From Cranoglanis bouderius (lineage: Eukaryota > Chordata > Actinopteri > Siluriformes > Cranoglanididae), in NCBI GenBank assembly GCA_023630585.1, contig CM042536.1, positions 29,327,964 to 29,391,963 of the forward strand: DNA of 64,000 nt, read 5' to 3'. Position numbers and translations under genes: made by a program. Of this stretch, positions 10,318 through 21,349 are shown one piece after another. The stretch's first letter is position 1, and each line of letters starts with the position of its first letter. The notes under the pieces are model-generated. The model saw only the letters and a list, made by a program, of their open reading frames with translations, searched no databases and was not told where the DNA came from.

Positions 10318-10678
10318 ATGGCCAGATTCACGCAGAGTGAAGCGAGGCGGCAGCAGCAGCATCAGCATCAGCAGCAGCAGACTCCCCCGCAGCCCGCCCA
10401 CGCCAGCGCGCTCCTCGGCGCGTCACCAGCACCACTATCAGCAGCCCCGAGCCCGCAGCACGCGCACCTCGCGCTCCCCAAGCCCATGAGCGGCCCCGAG
10501 TCCGGCTCCGTGATCCACGCCGACGGCGGCGCCATGAAGGACCAGGACGCCATCAAGCTCTTCGTGGGCCAAATTCCGCGCAACCTCGAGGAGAAGGACC
10601 TCAAACCGCTGTTCGAACAGTTTGGCAAGATCCACGAGCTCACCGTGCTGAAGGACCGTTACACCGGCATGCACAAAG
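10318..10678 (+). CDS. celf5: CELF5-type RNA-binding protein, coding exon 1
   Basis: CELF proteins bind UG-rich RNA and control splicing, translation and decay; CELF5 is expressed mainly in brain. Exon 1 encodes residues 1-120 plus the first base of codon 121. The N-terminus MARFTQSEARRQQQ closely resembles mammalian CELF5 (MARLTESEARRQQQ from memory), which distinguishes it from CELF4 and CELF6. A Gln/His run (12-21) and a Pro/Ala/Ser-rich linker (22-72) follow. RRM1 begins near residue 73 with RNP2 L-F-V-G-Q-I at 81-86. The start has A at -3 and G at +4. The exon ends at a GTAACG donor in phase 1. The linker appears about 34 residues longer than in human CELF5. I cannot tell which teleost duplicate (a or b) this is. 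Confidence 0.93.
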
Positions 10679-10691
10679 GTAACGCGCTTTA

Positions 10692-11877
10692 ACTGTTTCG
10701 GTGCGCGCTCTTGGACAGAATGTGCTCACGGTTGTTTATGATCCAGGCGTTTTTTTTTGTTTGTTTGTTTTTGGTGTTGCTCAGTTATTTTCCATCACTA
10801 ACCAGCTTTTCATCTACCAACATTCTCCTGTCTGCTAGTGATTTCGGCATCTATTCAGCAATTGTGTCATTTTAGGATCACGACTGCTAAACAATAACCT
10901 GAATCATAAACAACAAAGACAAACATTTGTTGATGGTAAACAACACGTCACATCACGCTTCTTCGTGCACGAACAAACTGTTTTTTTCCCCCATAAAAGA
11001 AAACGTGTCACGAAATAACCCACAGCAGGTGGACATGCGTGCATGCTGGGGTCACTCCCACTTGTTTATTGCACGATTTTTGCTCGCGCTCGCAGAAGTA
11101 GGGCATCCTGAAAAACGGCCGCGCGCGCGTGTCGCGCCTGAATGATATTAATATTAACACTGCTGTTAAGCCGTGCCTTCCGGTATATTAAAAACAAACC
11201 CTTTGTATGAGATGCTTAAATATTTGCATGCATTATTTGGATGAAAAAATTGGGGTTTGTTGTGTAGTTAGGCAGAACGCAGCTTACAAACAACAACAGC
11301 CACGACAACAACAAAAACATTTAACGACTGGTGAGAGGATTCATTTATTAATTGCATATCGGCATATTGATCATTATTATATTTGTAAATCATGTCGGAG
11401 TGACGATTTACGCACGATAATATTGCGCAGCTCTAATTCTCGGCGCGTCAGTGCACGCGCGCAACATTTTCCGAACAGCGTTGATCAGGACAAATGAAGT
11501 TCATGCACATTAAGCTTTTCCAAAAAGTTTGGAAAAGCTTCATGCAAAATAAGCAGCAAAACAAGACGTAAGCAATCTTATTCAACACGTGACCAGTTGT
11601 GCGCTTTTTAGTATCGGAGTCGCGCAAATAAAAACCAAGTCGAATAATACGCACGCGCATTTGATTGTGTCTAGTCAGACAGCTTATTAGGCTTTTTTTG
11701 TTGATGCATGATGCATGTCACACAATCATTTCAGTTTAAAATGCATGGAAAACATCGTGGTCACGTGGGTAGGAGATATACTGTTTATCTGCTTTTGAAA
11801 ATATGTAAAGCAACATGATTTCTTTGACTTTTATTTTCTTTACAGCTCTACTGTGCACCTTTCTGCCCCCTGAGACA
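10692..11877. other. Start of intron 1, non-repetitive
   Basis: CpG content falls gradually through this stretch. It holds a hairpin (listed separately) and no recognised transposon. Intronic sequence just after a first exon often carries regulatory sites, but none can be named here. Confidence 0.4.
11512..11540. repeat. Perfect 13-bp hairpin with 3-nt loop
   Basis: AAGCTTTTCCAAA is followed by AAG and then its exact reverse complement. It lies 834 bp into intron 1, away from any recognised transposon. Confidence 0.9.
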
Positions 11878-11949
<72 letters not shown>

Positions 11950-12009
11950 CAGTTTGTACGTGTAGTAGACTTTAGTAGACAAAATGAATCAGTGCAGGAT
12001 GCTTGTCTT

Positions 12010-12086
<77 letters not shown>

Positions 12087-12230
12087 ACACATACACACAC
12101 AAACCGATGCTCTCAGGGCTTAATTGTTACATTAGTGTTCAACTAACATTGATTTACAATTTTGGGACGGCATGTTACAGAACACAAAATCAATAGAATA
12201 GAAGACGGGGTTAGTTACAGAGCATGATAC

Positions 12231-12274
<44 letters not shown>

Positions 12275-12319
12275 TGTGAGTGAGAGAGAGAGAGCGAGAG
12301 AGAGAGAGAGAGAGAGAGA
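11878..12319. repeat. Cluster of (TC)n(AC)n and (TG)n(AG)n microsatellites
   Basis: Two compound tracts, TC then AC, lie at 11878-11947 and about 12012-12081, and a TG then AG tract at about 12235-12319. The open frames across them encode only dipeptide repeats and are not genes. Confidence 0.97.
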
Positions 12320-12384
12320 CTGGGTGGTACCCTATAGGACATATTACATGTAATATCTAATGAAAGCCTTTTTTTTTACCACAG

Positions 12385-12570
12385 CATTACTATATTCTCA
12401 AATCTGATTGGTCAGAAGGTGTTAATTAACACATTTCTGTTAATGTGCTGTTTCCAATACTCTATTGTTTCCATAGTAACAACCCATTCACAGAGACTTG
12501 TATGGTGGACACTCCACATAATGTAAGAGTAATCATAACCATATTTTCAACTTGCGTTGTTATTTAACAA
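12385..12570 (-). repeat. Dispersed repeat family R1, copy 2 (inverted)
   Basis: Reads CAAATCTGATTGGTCAGAAG on the plus strand, the complement of the CTTCTGACCAATCAGATT landmark of family R1, followed by the matching CATAGTAACAA block. Confidence 0.7.
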
Positions 12571-12589
12571 AGAAGAACATCTAATAATA

Positions 12590-12885
12590 CAGCGTGTCCC
12601 AAAAGTCTCTATACATAGGGGACTGTGTATCCCAGCACCACGTCGGTTGTGCCTTCGTCGGTGTAGGTTCGTGTACGTCCACTTCTCAGTCGGTCCGCAA
12701 CACTTTCAGTCTTTTTGAATTTGTTGAATTTCAAATAAGTTTGGTAACAGTGTGGTGTGTGATGTGCTCGCAGTGTTTCCTATTAAAGTCCATAAGCAAC
12801 CTTGCGACAGCTTCCCGATCCAGCCATGAGAATGATTTCAATACGTTCTTCTTTTGTCAAAGGCGTTCTTAAAGGCTATCTGAAA

Positions 12886-12961
<76 letters not shown>

Positions 12962-13054
12962 TGTATATATATGTAAACTAAGTATGAAAAATTTTGGAAG
13001 ACATTTTGCTAAAAAGTGTTAATTTGTATGTATGGAGACCTTTTGGACACCGTG
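12590..13054 (-). mobile_element. Mariner-like element remnant with internal TA microsatellite
   Basis: The ends are imperfect inverted repeats of about 28 bp (CAGCGTGTCCCAAAAGTCTC on the left, CACGGTGTCCAAAAGGTCTC read inward from the right), flanked by TA at 12588-12589 and 13055-13056. A (TA)n tract at 12894-12958 lies inside. Only the N-terminal transposase region remains, so the copy is non-autonomous. Confidence 0.82.
12630..12870 (-). pseudogene. Transposase N-terminal fragment (HTH, DUF4817-like)
   Basis: Minus-strand translation gives P-L-T-K-E-E-R-I-E-I-I-L-M-A-G-S-G-S at the start and K-K-T-E-S-V-A-D-R-L-R-S-G-R later, typical of the helix-turn-helix start of a mariner-group transposase. 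The middle part (about 60 bp) only makes sense in another frame, so there are at least two compensating frameshifts. No catalytic domain is present. Confidence 0.75.
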
Positions 13055-13056
13055 TA

Positions 13057-13918
13057 CATATGGTTCTTCAAGAGAGAGAATTAAGAGAGAGGTGGCGAGG
13101 GAGCGACAGTTTATAGCTGCTGTGACGTAAATGATAACAGGGATTAACTTCTATCCTGGACATGCCACGACATCAAATGTAACTACAAATGGAAAAAAAA
13201 AAGTATGACGTGTCATTCTTTAATAAATGAAACGCTGTAATTATTTGCAAATTGCTGTGTTATGAGCGAAATAAAGCACTTGGGAGGTGATAACTCTGTA
13301 ACTCTGCTTTGCATCAGGCTGTGTCATGCATGTACACAAGCATACACGCGCAAGCAAGGACATTCACGCACACGCAAAAACAGCTAATCACATTTTCCCA
13401 AATTCACCTCAAATGTAGATGATCAGTCAGTGCTTCATCACTGTTTTAGTGATGCTGATATTGTTAACAAGTGCATGACGCTAATAAATTTTTTGGTTTT
13501 ATTCGTTCATTCTGTTCGGTCTGAACTTGTGTCAGTGTATCCGTTCAGAAAATATGTCAAATCTGATCTGTTAATTATTCAAGTCAGTATCAGTCCGATG
13601 CCAATATTCAGTATCGGATTCCTACTAAACGTGATTAATGTGACTGTGAACAATCCATATTGAATATTTGAATAATTGTGCATCGTTTCACAAAACGCTG
13701 TTGCGAGGAGTAAAGAGTATTAGTTTTGTGCATGAAGGGAAACGGAGAATGATGAATAGGTGTGGAATAAGTGGCACATTCCTGCTGTTTGCTGTAAACC
13801 GGCTCCTAAAGCGGCACAGCAGCTATTCCTTGTTTCTCCATGCCCGATTTGCTTTTCACTATGATTTAACCATAAGTCATCATTTGCTCTTGGTCTAGAT
13901 TACACTCATTCGCTCACT

Positions 13919-13962
<44 letters not shown>

Positions 13963-14441
13963 CTCTCGCTCTCTCACTCACTCTCCCCAGCACTTTCTCT
14001 CCATTTATGAGCATTTGACTTGGGTAGGAGGTCATTTCTAACACACTGTATCTTCGTATCCGAAAGCATCTCTCTTCAATCCATCATTCAGTTTTGCATT
14101 AGCAGTGTTCAGGGTTCAGGTACTGGTCGAGGACGTGAGCGTCCATCATCCAGAAGTAATCGTGTGCTCAGGGATTCGAAGAGCTGCTTCTAAATATTGT
14201 AATAAGCAACAGGATTCTCTCGTGAAAGATGAAATGCTTCAGCGAGACGTGACAAGAGCTTGCGCCTGTTCACACAAGTGTTCAGATGCAAGAATACACT
14301 GGCCCAGGCTACAATTTATTATGCATTAGATTATCATTTCATTCCATTCATGTGCATTAGATGTTCGGAGGCCACTACAGTGTGTTCTGGTGTGGAGTGA
14401 AACTGCAGAAACAGGAGCAAGCGTTCATTTCTGACGAGATT
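13057..14441. other. Intron 1 stretch, (TC)n only
   Basis: A (TC)n microsatellite occupies 13924-13960. The rest looks non-repetitive, with no gene recognised. Confidence 0.5.
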
Positions 14442-15540
14442 ACAGTCCAACTGAAGGAGGCATAACCAGTGTCCCCGTCAGTTCCACTGAAGGAGGTGTG
14501 GCTTCTGCATTTGTCAGTCCCTCAGAAGGAGGCGTAGCCTCTGTGTCTGTCAGTGCCAGTCAGTCTAGTGGAGACGAAATGCCTCCTGACCCTGTCGTTC
14601 CATCCTGTCATGGATCCTGAAGAAAGAAGGAATGGCTTTTATGTCTGTCAGACACAGCGAAGGCGTGGCCTCTGTGCCTGTAAGACCCAAAGAAGGAGGT
14701 GTGGCTTTTGTTCCTGTAAGTCCTAAATGAAGAAGGCATGGCCTCTGTGTCTGTCAATTTGAGTAAATGTCCTTTGTGCTTAACAGTCCCAGTAAAGAGG
14801 CATGTCCTGTGTGCCTGTCAGGCACTTTGGAGGAGGTGTGGCTTCTGAGCCTGTCAGTCCCAGGGGAGAAGACATGGCGTCTCTACCTGTAAATCCTAAA
14901 AAAGAAAGTGTGTCATCTGTGCCTGTCAGTCTCAGTGGAGGAGACATGTCCTCTGTCGGTCCCTTTGAAAGAGACGTGGCCTTTGTGCCTGTCAGTCTCA
15001 GTGGACCTTTATCCCTATAGGCCCTAAAGAAAGACGTCTATGTCTGTCAGCTCCAGTGAAGGCATGACTTCTGAGCCTGTCAATTCCAGTAGAGGAGGCA
15101 TGGCTTCTCTGATAGTCAGACCCATTGAAGTAGGTGTGGCCTCTGTACCTATCAGTCCCGGGAAGGGAGACATGTCCTGTGTGCCTGTCAGTCTATGTGG
15201 AGGAAAAATGGCTCCTGAGCCTGTCATTCCCAGTGAAGAAGACATGGCATTTGGTCTTTGTGCTTATAGGTTCTAAAGAAAGAAGGCATGCCCTCTATGT
15301 TTGTCAGCCCCAGTAACAGTGTGGCCCCTGTGGAGAAGGCGTGGTCAGTTCTGTGGCTGTCAGTTTTAGTAAATGAGGCATAGCCTTACGGTGGTTACAG
15401 TATAAGTCAAAGTGAAGGGGGCGTGGCTTCTTGGATGGTCAGTCCCATTGAAGGAGGTATGGCCTCTAGGTTGGTCAATTACAGTAAATGAGGCGTGGCC
15501 TATGTGCCTGCCAGTTCCAAAGAAGGAGGCGTGGCCTCCC
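14442..15540 (+). repeat. 36-bp minisatellite, about 28 degenerate units
   Basis: The unit is close to GAGGCGTGGCCTCTGTGC followed by CTGTCAGTCCCAGTGAAG. Most units are 36 bp; a few carry inserted segments or are shortened. Because 36 is a multiple of three, runs of units stay open and spell a 12-residue repeat like G-G-V-A-S-V-P-V-S-P-S-E, but stops and frame changes break every long frame, so it is not supported as coding. Unit divergence is high, indicating an old array. Confidence 0.93.
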
Positions 15541-17083
15541 ATTCCACACAACTAGCCCTTTTTTTCCTTTGTTAAAAGATATTTTTCACCTAGCCTATAA
15601 ACCGACGTGTTGTTGTTGTTGTTTTTTTTTATCAGTCTGTGTTTCTAGGAAACTCATTATAACAAAGAGTGTTCCAAGTAAAATATTATAGTCATCAAAA
15701 TGTGAAGTGCTCTTTGTAATGTATTGTATTGATTTATGGCTACTGGAGGTTTTCTTGCAAGCGGTGTCAAAAACAAAGTAAAATGAACATCAAACTGTTT
15801 GCATAATACCGAATTACATCCTATTGCATCATATTGCGTCGCATCACATTGAATTGAATTGGCTGGCTGTTGCAGATTTATCTTTCATACATCAGATTGG
15901 TTATTATGCATCAAAATCGTATCATCTTAGAAGCATCGTATCATCTTAGAAGCATACATACACAGCATCAGTGATAAATATTATGCGTTTTGTTGGTTTT
16001 GAAAGTCGCCATTGTTGCTGCGCTGAAACCAGCCTGCTGTTTGCAGTGATTTGAAAATGGAATCTGTCAGGCTTCATCTTCAGTGTGTGCAAGTCTGCAC
16101 ATTCAACAAACCTCAGAGCTGGAAATAACCGGATTCTCCATGTGTTGATTGTTTCGCTCCGTCCATGTGATCTCTAATGAAGGAAAATAGCCAGTTACCT
16201 AAATATCCAAATAAGGATTTTAATTTTAATCGAAGGCCACTGATTGTGTTAAATAACTGCTTCGGTAACACCAGTGAAACTATTTCAAACAACCTGATAG
16301 GGCTTTATAAATGAGTATAAATGAATAGGTTTCTGGAGGAGAAAAGGCTTTTCAGCTCTGACAAAATCAAATGCATTCATTTGCATGTAAATTTGGGGTC
16401 TACAAATATGTAACCCAATTTTCTTCCAATTCAGTTGTTGCAAATTTCCACTCCATTATCTAGGTCTCTTCCTATTGTATAACAGTTACCAATGCAAGAC
16501 AGCCAGGACTAACACATGCTTGCTTAGACACACACAAAGCCAAATATCAGTTTTTTGCCACTCACTGCCACAAACACAGTGTTATAGGACAATGCTAACT
16601 GCCATTATTTGTATACACATCCAAGTAAATGCCTGTGATTGGCCAGCATTCCTACACAAGAAGCATGGCTAGTTAAGGACTCAGCATACCCAATACAGAG
16701 ATGACATCTGCAAGGGCAACATGAAGATGAAAACACCTTGCTCGCATACCCTCTGCAGTTTTGTATTGACCGTCGAGTATGGAGTGCGGCAGTACTACAG
16801 GTGGCGCTATTAAAATGACATGACAGTTTGTACTCCTAGAGGAAAAGGATTGACAAAAGTCATCCATTTTGAAATAGGCTTGGGCATGCCTTGTTTGTAA
16901 CGACCAATCAACCAATCAACGGCTTGGACGTGTAGCTTGTTAGTCTGCTGAGACAAGAGAAGCCTCCACACAACGTCTGTAATAACATCATATAAAACGT
17001 CGTCTCCGCATGAAGCACACTGAGGCTTTTCTGCTCTGTTGGACTATAGCGTCGGTCTCCTAATGATACTGTTTTGTTTTTTC
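15541..17083. other. Intron 1 stretch, possible conserved element inside
   Basis: Contains an exact tandem copy of a 19-bp unit at 15916-15953. From about 16020 to 16420 the sequence is free of simple repeats and known transposon ends and has a mixed composition with AT-rich homeodomain-like cores; it is a weak candidate for a conserved non-coding element. No gene seen. Confidence 0.3.
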
Positions 17084-18061
17084 GGTAACATTTTACAATA
17101 ACAGCACATGAATAATTATGCACTAATACCTGAATTAATACTTATTTACTTAATACTTACATAACTACGACGTGAGTCTTATGGATTCATGCGTGAATAA
17201 CGACCACCTTAAGTACATGTTAATACATGTTTGTTAGTTAATATATTAATTAACACATGGGAGTAACCTAAATCAAACATGCTCTATAACAAAGGATATG
17301 AATTAAACGTGCATAATTTCAAATTGTTTATATAATTTGCCATATTTAGCTGCGTACTCAAACATCACTGGATGGCGCTGGATTACTTTCATAATTTGCA
17401 TTGATCCTCCTTATCAAATGTAAAAAGACGCACTAATAATAAACACCGATAATTTCATGTTTTGCATCATTCTCCATCCATTTCTCTTCAAGTCCCATTG
17501 TAGTACCAGTACGTGCTCTGGGTGGCTAGGGCCCGGGGCACTGCTCCTTTGCCCACAAGGGGGAAGTTAATACAATAACATTTATTCATTTAACAGATGC
17601 TATTATCTATTAACATTTAAAACCAGTGTTCGATAAGATTATTTTCTGGTGTTTTAGTCTTAGATGTTGCTGTGTTTATTTTGACTGCTTTACTGCGTCT
17701 ATGTCAATCGGGTGCGTCTTTCTACGTTCAATAAGGTGGATCAGTGTGAATTATGAAACTAATCCAGCGCCATCCAATGATGTTTGTGTACGCATAATTT
17801 GCATATGGCAAATTATATAAACTATTTGAAATTATGCACATTTAATTCATATTATTTCTTCTAGAGCATGTTTGATTTAGTTTACCCCTATGTGTTAAAT
17901 AATATATTAACTAACAAACATGTACTAACATGTACTTAAAGTGGTCGTTATTCACGCATGACTCACGTCGTACTTAAAGTTAGGTCTTCATTAGTTCATG
18001 ACTAGTACATGCCTTACCTCATCATTAGTTCATATTTAAGTAAGTATTGTAAAGTATTACC
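17084..18061. mobile_element. Foldback element with about 320-bp inverted arms
   Basis: Left arm 17084-17400 and right arm 17742-18061 are imperfect reverse complements over their full length; both begin with a form of GGTAAnACTTTACAATA and end with a GGATGGCGCTGGATTA block. The 340-bp loop has no coding content. The tips resemble a widespread teleost MITE type (compare the Angel-like short inverted-repeat elements). No exact target duplication is seen. Confidence 0.88.
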
Positions 18062-19849
18062 ATTTTTCTTTCTTTTCATTTTTTTTTTTTTACTAAGTAA
18101 ATTAAGTCCTGGACCAAGACTTTCAAAAGTACAAAACACTTCAAAAACGTGTGAAATGTGAAAATGGGAAATGTTTATTATGCCAGCAAATGGAAGCAAA
18201 TGGAAATGAAAGATCAGACCTGAGCCAAGAGAAGCGATCTTTTATGGATTTCCCATTGGGACTTTAAACTAGACTATGAATAGACCTTAATGCTGCACTC
18301 GCTACATTAGAATATACATTAGAATAAGCCATTTGTCAGAAGGTAAAGCAAACCATTAATTGCACCTTTGTGGCCTCTTTTTTATTGCTATTATTTACTG
18401 GATAACTGTGATGTGGTACTCCATTACTGAGTAACAGTCCGGCTCATTTAACACAGAACATTATTATTGGCATAGAATAGTATTATTGATTATAATAATA
18501 ATCAGTGGCATAGTTTTGTTTAGGGGGTGGGTTTCTGTGGGTTTCATGTCTGTTGTTATACAGTATTTTGAGGGAGTTCTAAGTGGTGCCTGGCAATGTG
18601 ACCATATAAAGTCACACAGGACGTTGCACTTTTTAAGACTTTTTAAAAACACTTGAAATCAGCCAAACATTTGGTGATATGAGGTTCATAAGTAATGTAG
18701 TTCGGTAAAAACAAAAAGGCACATGTTTCCTCCTGGGACCTAGAGAGTGAAGCTAATCAGAAAGCATGAGCGAGATACAGTTTATGGAGAGATATCATTG
18801 TATTTCGTTGCATTAAAAGCTGTAATCCCTCATAAACACAAAAACGGAAGCTGAGCATGATAAATGAGACACACCGACCCTCCTTTGCATTAGGATTCAT
18901 ATTTATGCAGTGCTTGTTGCGTTATTTGAAAGGTACACTTTAAGCATAATAACATCTTGTACGTGAGGTCATTTCTATTGTAGTTACCTCTTCTCCAACA
19001 GTTGCCTCCATAAATCACTGCATGAGAGAGCAATACAAATGACTTTTGTCACACTGTGTTTACCTGCACGTGTAGTTTTCCCTCAGCTGTAGAAACAATT
19101 TGCTATAAATATCGAAAAGAGGGCCCAGGTGTGCACTTTGAATTCACAAGTGTGGTAACCCCTTGTGCTTTTGTTAAATGGCATTCTTTGTGTGTGTGTG
19201 TGTGTGTGAGTGTGTGGGTGGCTGGGTGGGCGGTTGGATGAAAGAGAAAGAAAGAGGGAGTGATTAGTTCTACATGGGGTGGTCTGTGCACTCCTGACAC
19301 ACAGCTTTGCTCCGAGGGCCGAGGTTGGGCAGATCTGAATACGACCGACTTAATTAAGGTTTACAGGTTCCACTAGACTACCGCATATATAATGCCACTT
19401 ATTACAAGGCAATTATACAGGACCCGGGTGAGCTTTGTGGCTGGAACAATGAGACAGGATGGGAGGAAGGTCTGAAAGGAAGCCCTTCTCTGGGCCACCG
19501 CTGATATGCGCGCTATCAAAATCTAGAGACGGTTTGAAAGTTGTTTTTTTTTTTTTATCGTCCAGGTGTCAAGAACCTGATCATTGTTTTAAAGCTGAAT
19601 AGCCTTCAACCTTTATGATTTTATCTCTCTGTTTCTGATTAAATGTCCCTCAGTGTCATTTCATAAGCAACTGTAAGGATGAATACCTGGTTGAACCTTT
19701 TTAGACCTCTCAGTTTTATTAATATAGCAGTCATTTTTAAAGCAGATATTACAGCACATTATATTCGCTCCGCACTGAGTTGTAGTTATCTGTGGAAACC
19801 TTTCATTTTGAAATATGATAAATCAGTCCATTCAAGGTTTCGTGAAGTT
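18062..19849. other. Intron 1 stretch with candidate conserved elements
   Basis: Roughly 18700-19180 and 19310-19680 are non-repetitive, of balanced composition, and lack transposon ends; they look like candidate conserved non-coding sequence. A (TG)n tract interrupts at about 19188-19208. No open frame of interest. Confidence 0.3.
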
Positions 19850-20190
19850 TTTTTTTTTTGTGATCGTTTGATTTCGCTTGTTTTCGCTGTGCCGTTTTTC
19901 AAAATTTGCAATGGAGTTTTTTGTGCTTTTCTTGCGGAAAACTACTTGAATTGGTGAAATTGCAATTGCACGGTCTTTCACAGTGATGTTTGTTGGTAAA
20001 TGAGACCTTTTAGCTGGACTCAGGTTCGACGCACATGGACCGAGGAGGGCTTTGGCTGAATGCAGGTTGTGATGAGATCACATGACGTGTCTTGGCCCGA
20101 ATCTGCTGAAAATCTGCGGTAATTTTGAAAGATTGCAAGCTGCTCTGAATATTGCAGAGCTTCCTTGATTTTGCATTCATTGAAGGACTG
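19850..20190 (+). repeat. Dispersed repeat family R2, copy 2
   Basis: Aligns by eye with 2625-2990 in the same orientation (GGGCTTTGGCTGAATGCA, ACAGTGATGTTTGTTGGTAA). The copies differ at many positions, so they inserted long ago. Confidence 0.75.
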
Positions 20191-20360
20191 ATAAATGGTT
20201 CAGATTTATTCATAATCGTTGGTTTATTCGCAATTAGTTCATATTATTAGAAAGCACGGTTTTTATTTTAGAATATTAAAAATTCATTTGGAATTAACAA
20301 TTCAAACTACATGTCATGGGCGACAAATTAAATCTATTTATTATTATCTTGTACCAAACA

Positions 20361-20678
20361 CGGCATGATGGTGCAGAGGGTAGCGTTTCTGTCTCACAGC
20401 TCCAGGGCTCGATCTTGAGTCGATCTCGGGTTACTGCCTGTGTGGAATTTCTGTGCATTTGCTCGCTATGTGGATTTCCTCCCTTCTCCATGAAATATGC
20501 CAGTAGGTGGTTTGCCTAAGTTAAATTGCACCTAGATTTGAATGAGCGTGTGAATGTGTGTGTGCATGGTGCTCTGCGGTCCATCAAGGGTGTATTCCGG
20601 CTTCATGCCCTGTGTTCCTGGGATCCACATCCCTGAACAGGAAAAAGTGGTTACAGAAGATGAATGAATGAATTGATG
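20361..20678 (+). mobile_element. tRNA-derived SINE with GAAT tail
   Basis: Starts with a tRNA-like head (GATGGTGCAGAGGGTAGC as A-box region, a GGGCTCGAT-type B box) and runs through a body ending GCGGT/GTGGTTACAGAAGATG and (GAAT)n. A 3' fragment of the same family is at 26757-26822, and minus-strand pieces appear inside the R4 repeats. Confidence 0.75.
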
Positions 20679-20716
20679 TACTAAACAGTTTCTTAATATG
20701 TCAGCTGTAGAAGTGT

Positions 20717-20717
<1 letters not shown>

Positions 20718-20764
<47 letters not shown>
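20718..20764. repeat. (ATT)n microsatellite
   Basis: About fifteen ATT units in a row with a slightly degenerate right end. Confidence 0.97.
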
Positions 20765-20766
<2 letters not shown>

Positions 20767-20842
20767 AATTATAATAATCAAAAGTGCAAAATCCCACTTT
20801 CTGACCTTAAGCCCTTAATCAACCATTATATAATTAGACAAA

Positions 20843-21073
20843 TGGCAAGCGGAATGGGAAGAATGTCGAAATAACAAATTATTTGAAATGACCCATGGGT
20901 ATTTATTGAAGGGCGAAGAACCACCTAAATGTCAATATTGTAACACTCCCTTGAGTGTAAAACATATTTTTCTGGTCTGCCCTATTTTTAATGTCATGAG
21001 ACTTTTATCAGGACAAACTTTGAAAGACTTGTTTTGTAAGATGGACCCAGGAAAACTTTTACAATTTTTATGA
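20843..21073 (+). pseudogene. LINE ORF2 C-terminal fragment
   Basis: The frame reads W-Q-A-E-W-E-E-C, then T-H-G-Y-L-L-K-G-E-E-P-P-K-C-Q-Y-C, then V-K-H-I-F-L-V-C-P, ending at a TGA at 21071-21073. The C-x2-C-x8-H-x4-C pattern after THGYLL is the typical C-terminal end of some non-LTR retrotransposon polymerases (I/Nimb/Jockey-like). The linker usually found between the W-rich and THGYLL parts is shortened, and stops lie just upstream, so this is a dead 5'-truncated copy. Confidence 0.72.
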
Positions 21074-21349
21074 CAAGTACATTTTAAGAATTTTATAGAG
21101 TTGACATTATTATGAGCTGAATTTTATTTAATGTTTGATTAATATCTGTATTTGCCATTAAATAGCCATTGAAGCTGGTATGGCAATAAATTTAAATGCA
21201 GATTATTTATTTATTGATCTATTTATTTATTTTGATTGTGCTTAAAAAATGGACCGTGCATAACCCACCAGGAAAATAACCCAACAAGAAATTAGTAGTC
21301 TGTCTTGGTATTTGTCTTTCCAAACTTTTATGTAAACTGGGAGTTAAAC

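Noticed and set aside
10043..10489. Alternative frame across the celf5 5' UTR and exon 1
   Set aside because: It is a high-GC frame in another phase of the same exon, rich in V-C-V-C and S-R repeats, with no domain.
10368..10674. Antisense frames opposite exon 1
   Set aside because: They are complements of the CELF5 coding sequence in GC-rich DNA and have no independent support.
11815..12196. Open frames through TC/AC microsatellites
   Set aside because: They encode only Ser-Leu and Thr-His dipeptide runs. The same applies to frames at 33550-34148, 39532-40012, 44034-44358, 48609-48914 and 54048-54612.
14802..15316. Repeat protein encoded by the 36-bp array
   Set aside because: Frames are open for only 60-80 residues, stops and unit-length changes break them, and no start or splice structure supports a gene. 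Kept as a minisatellite with a finding.
14442..15540. CRISPR array
   Set aside because: Units abut each other with no unique spacers, are highly diverged, and the genome is eukaryotic.
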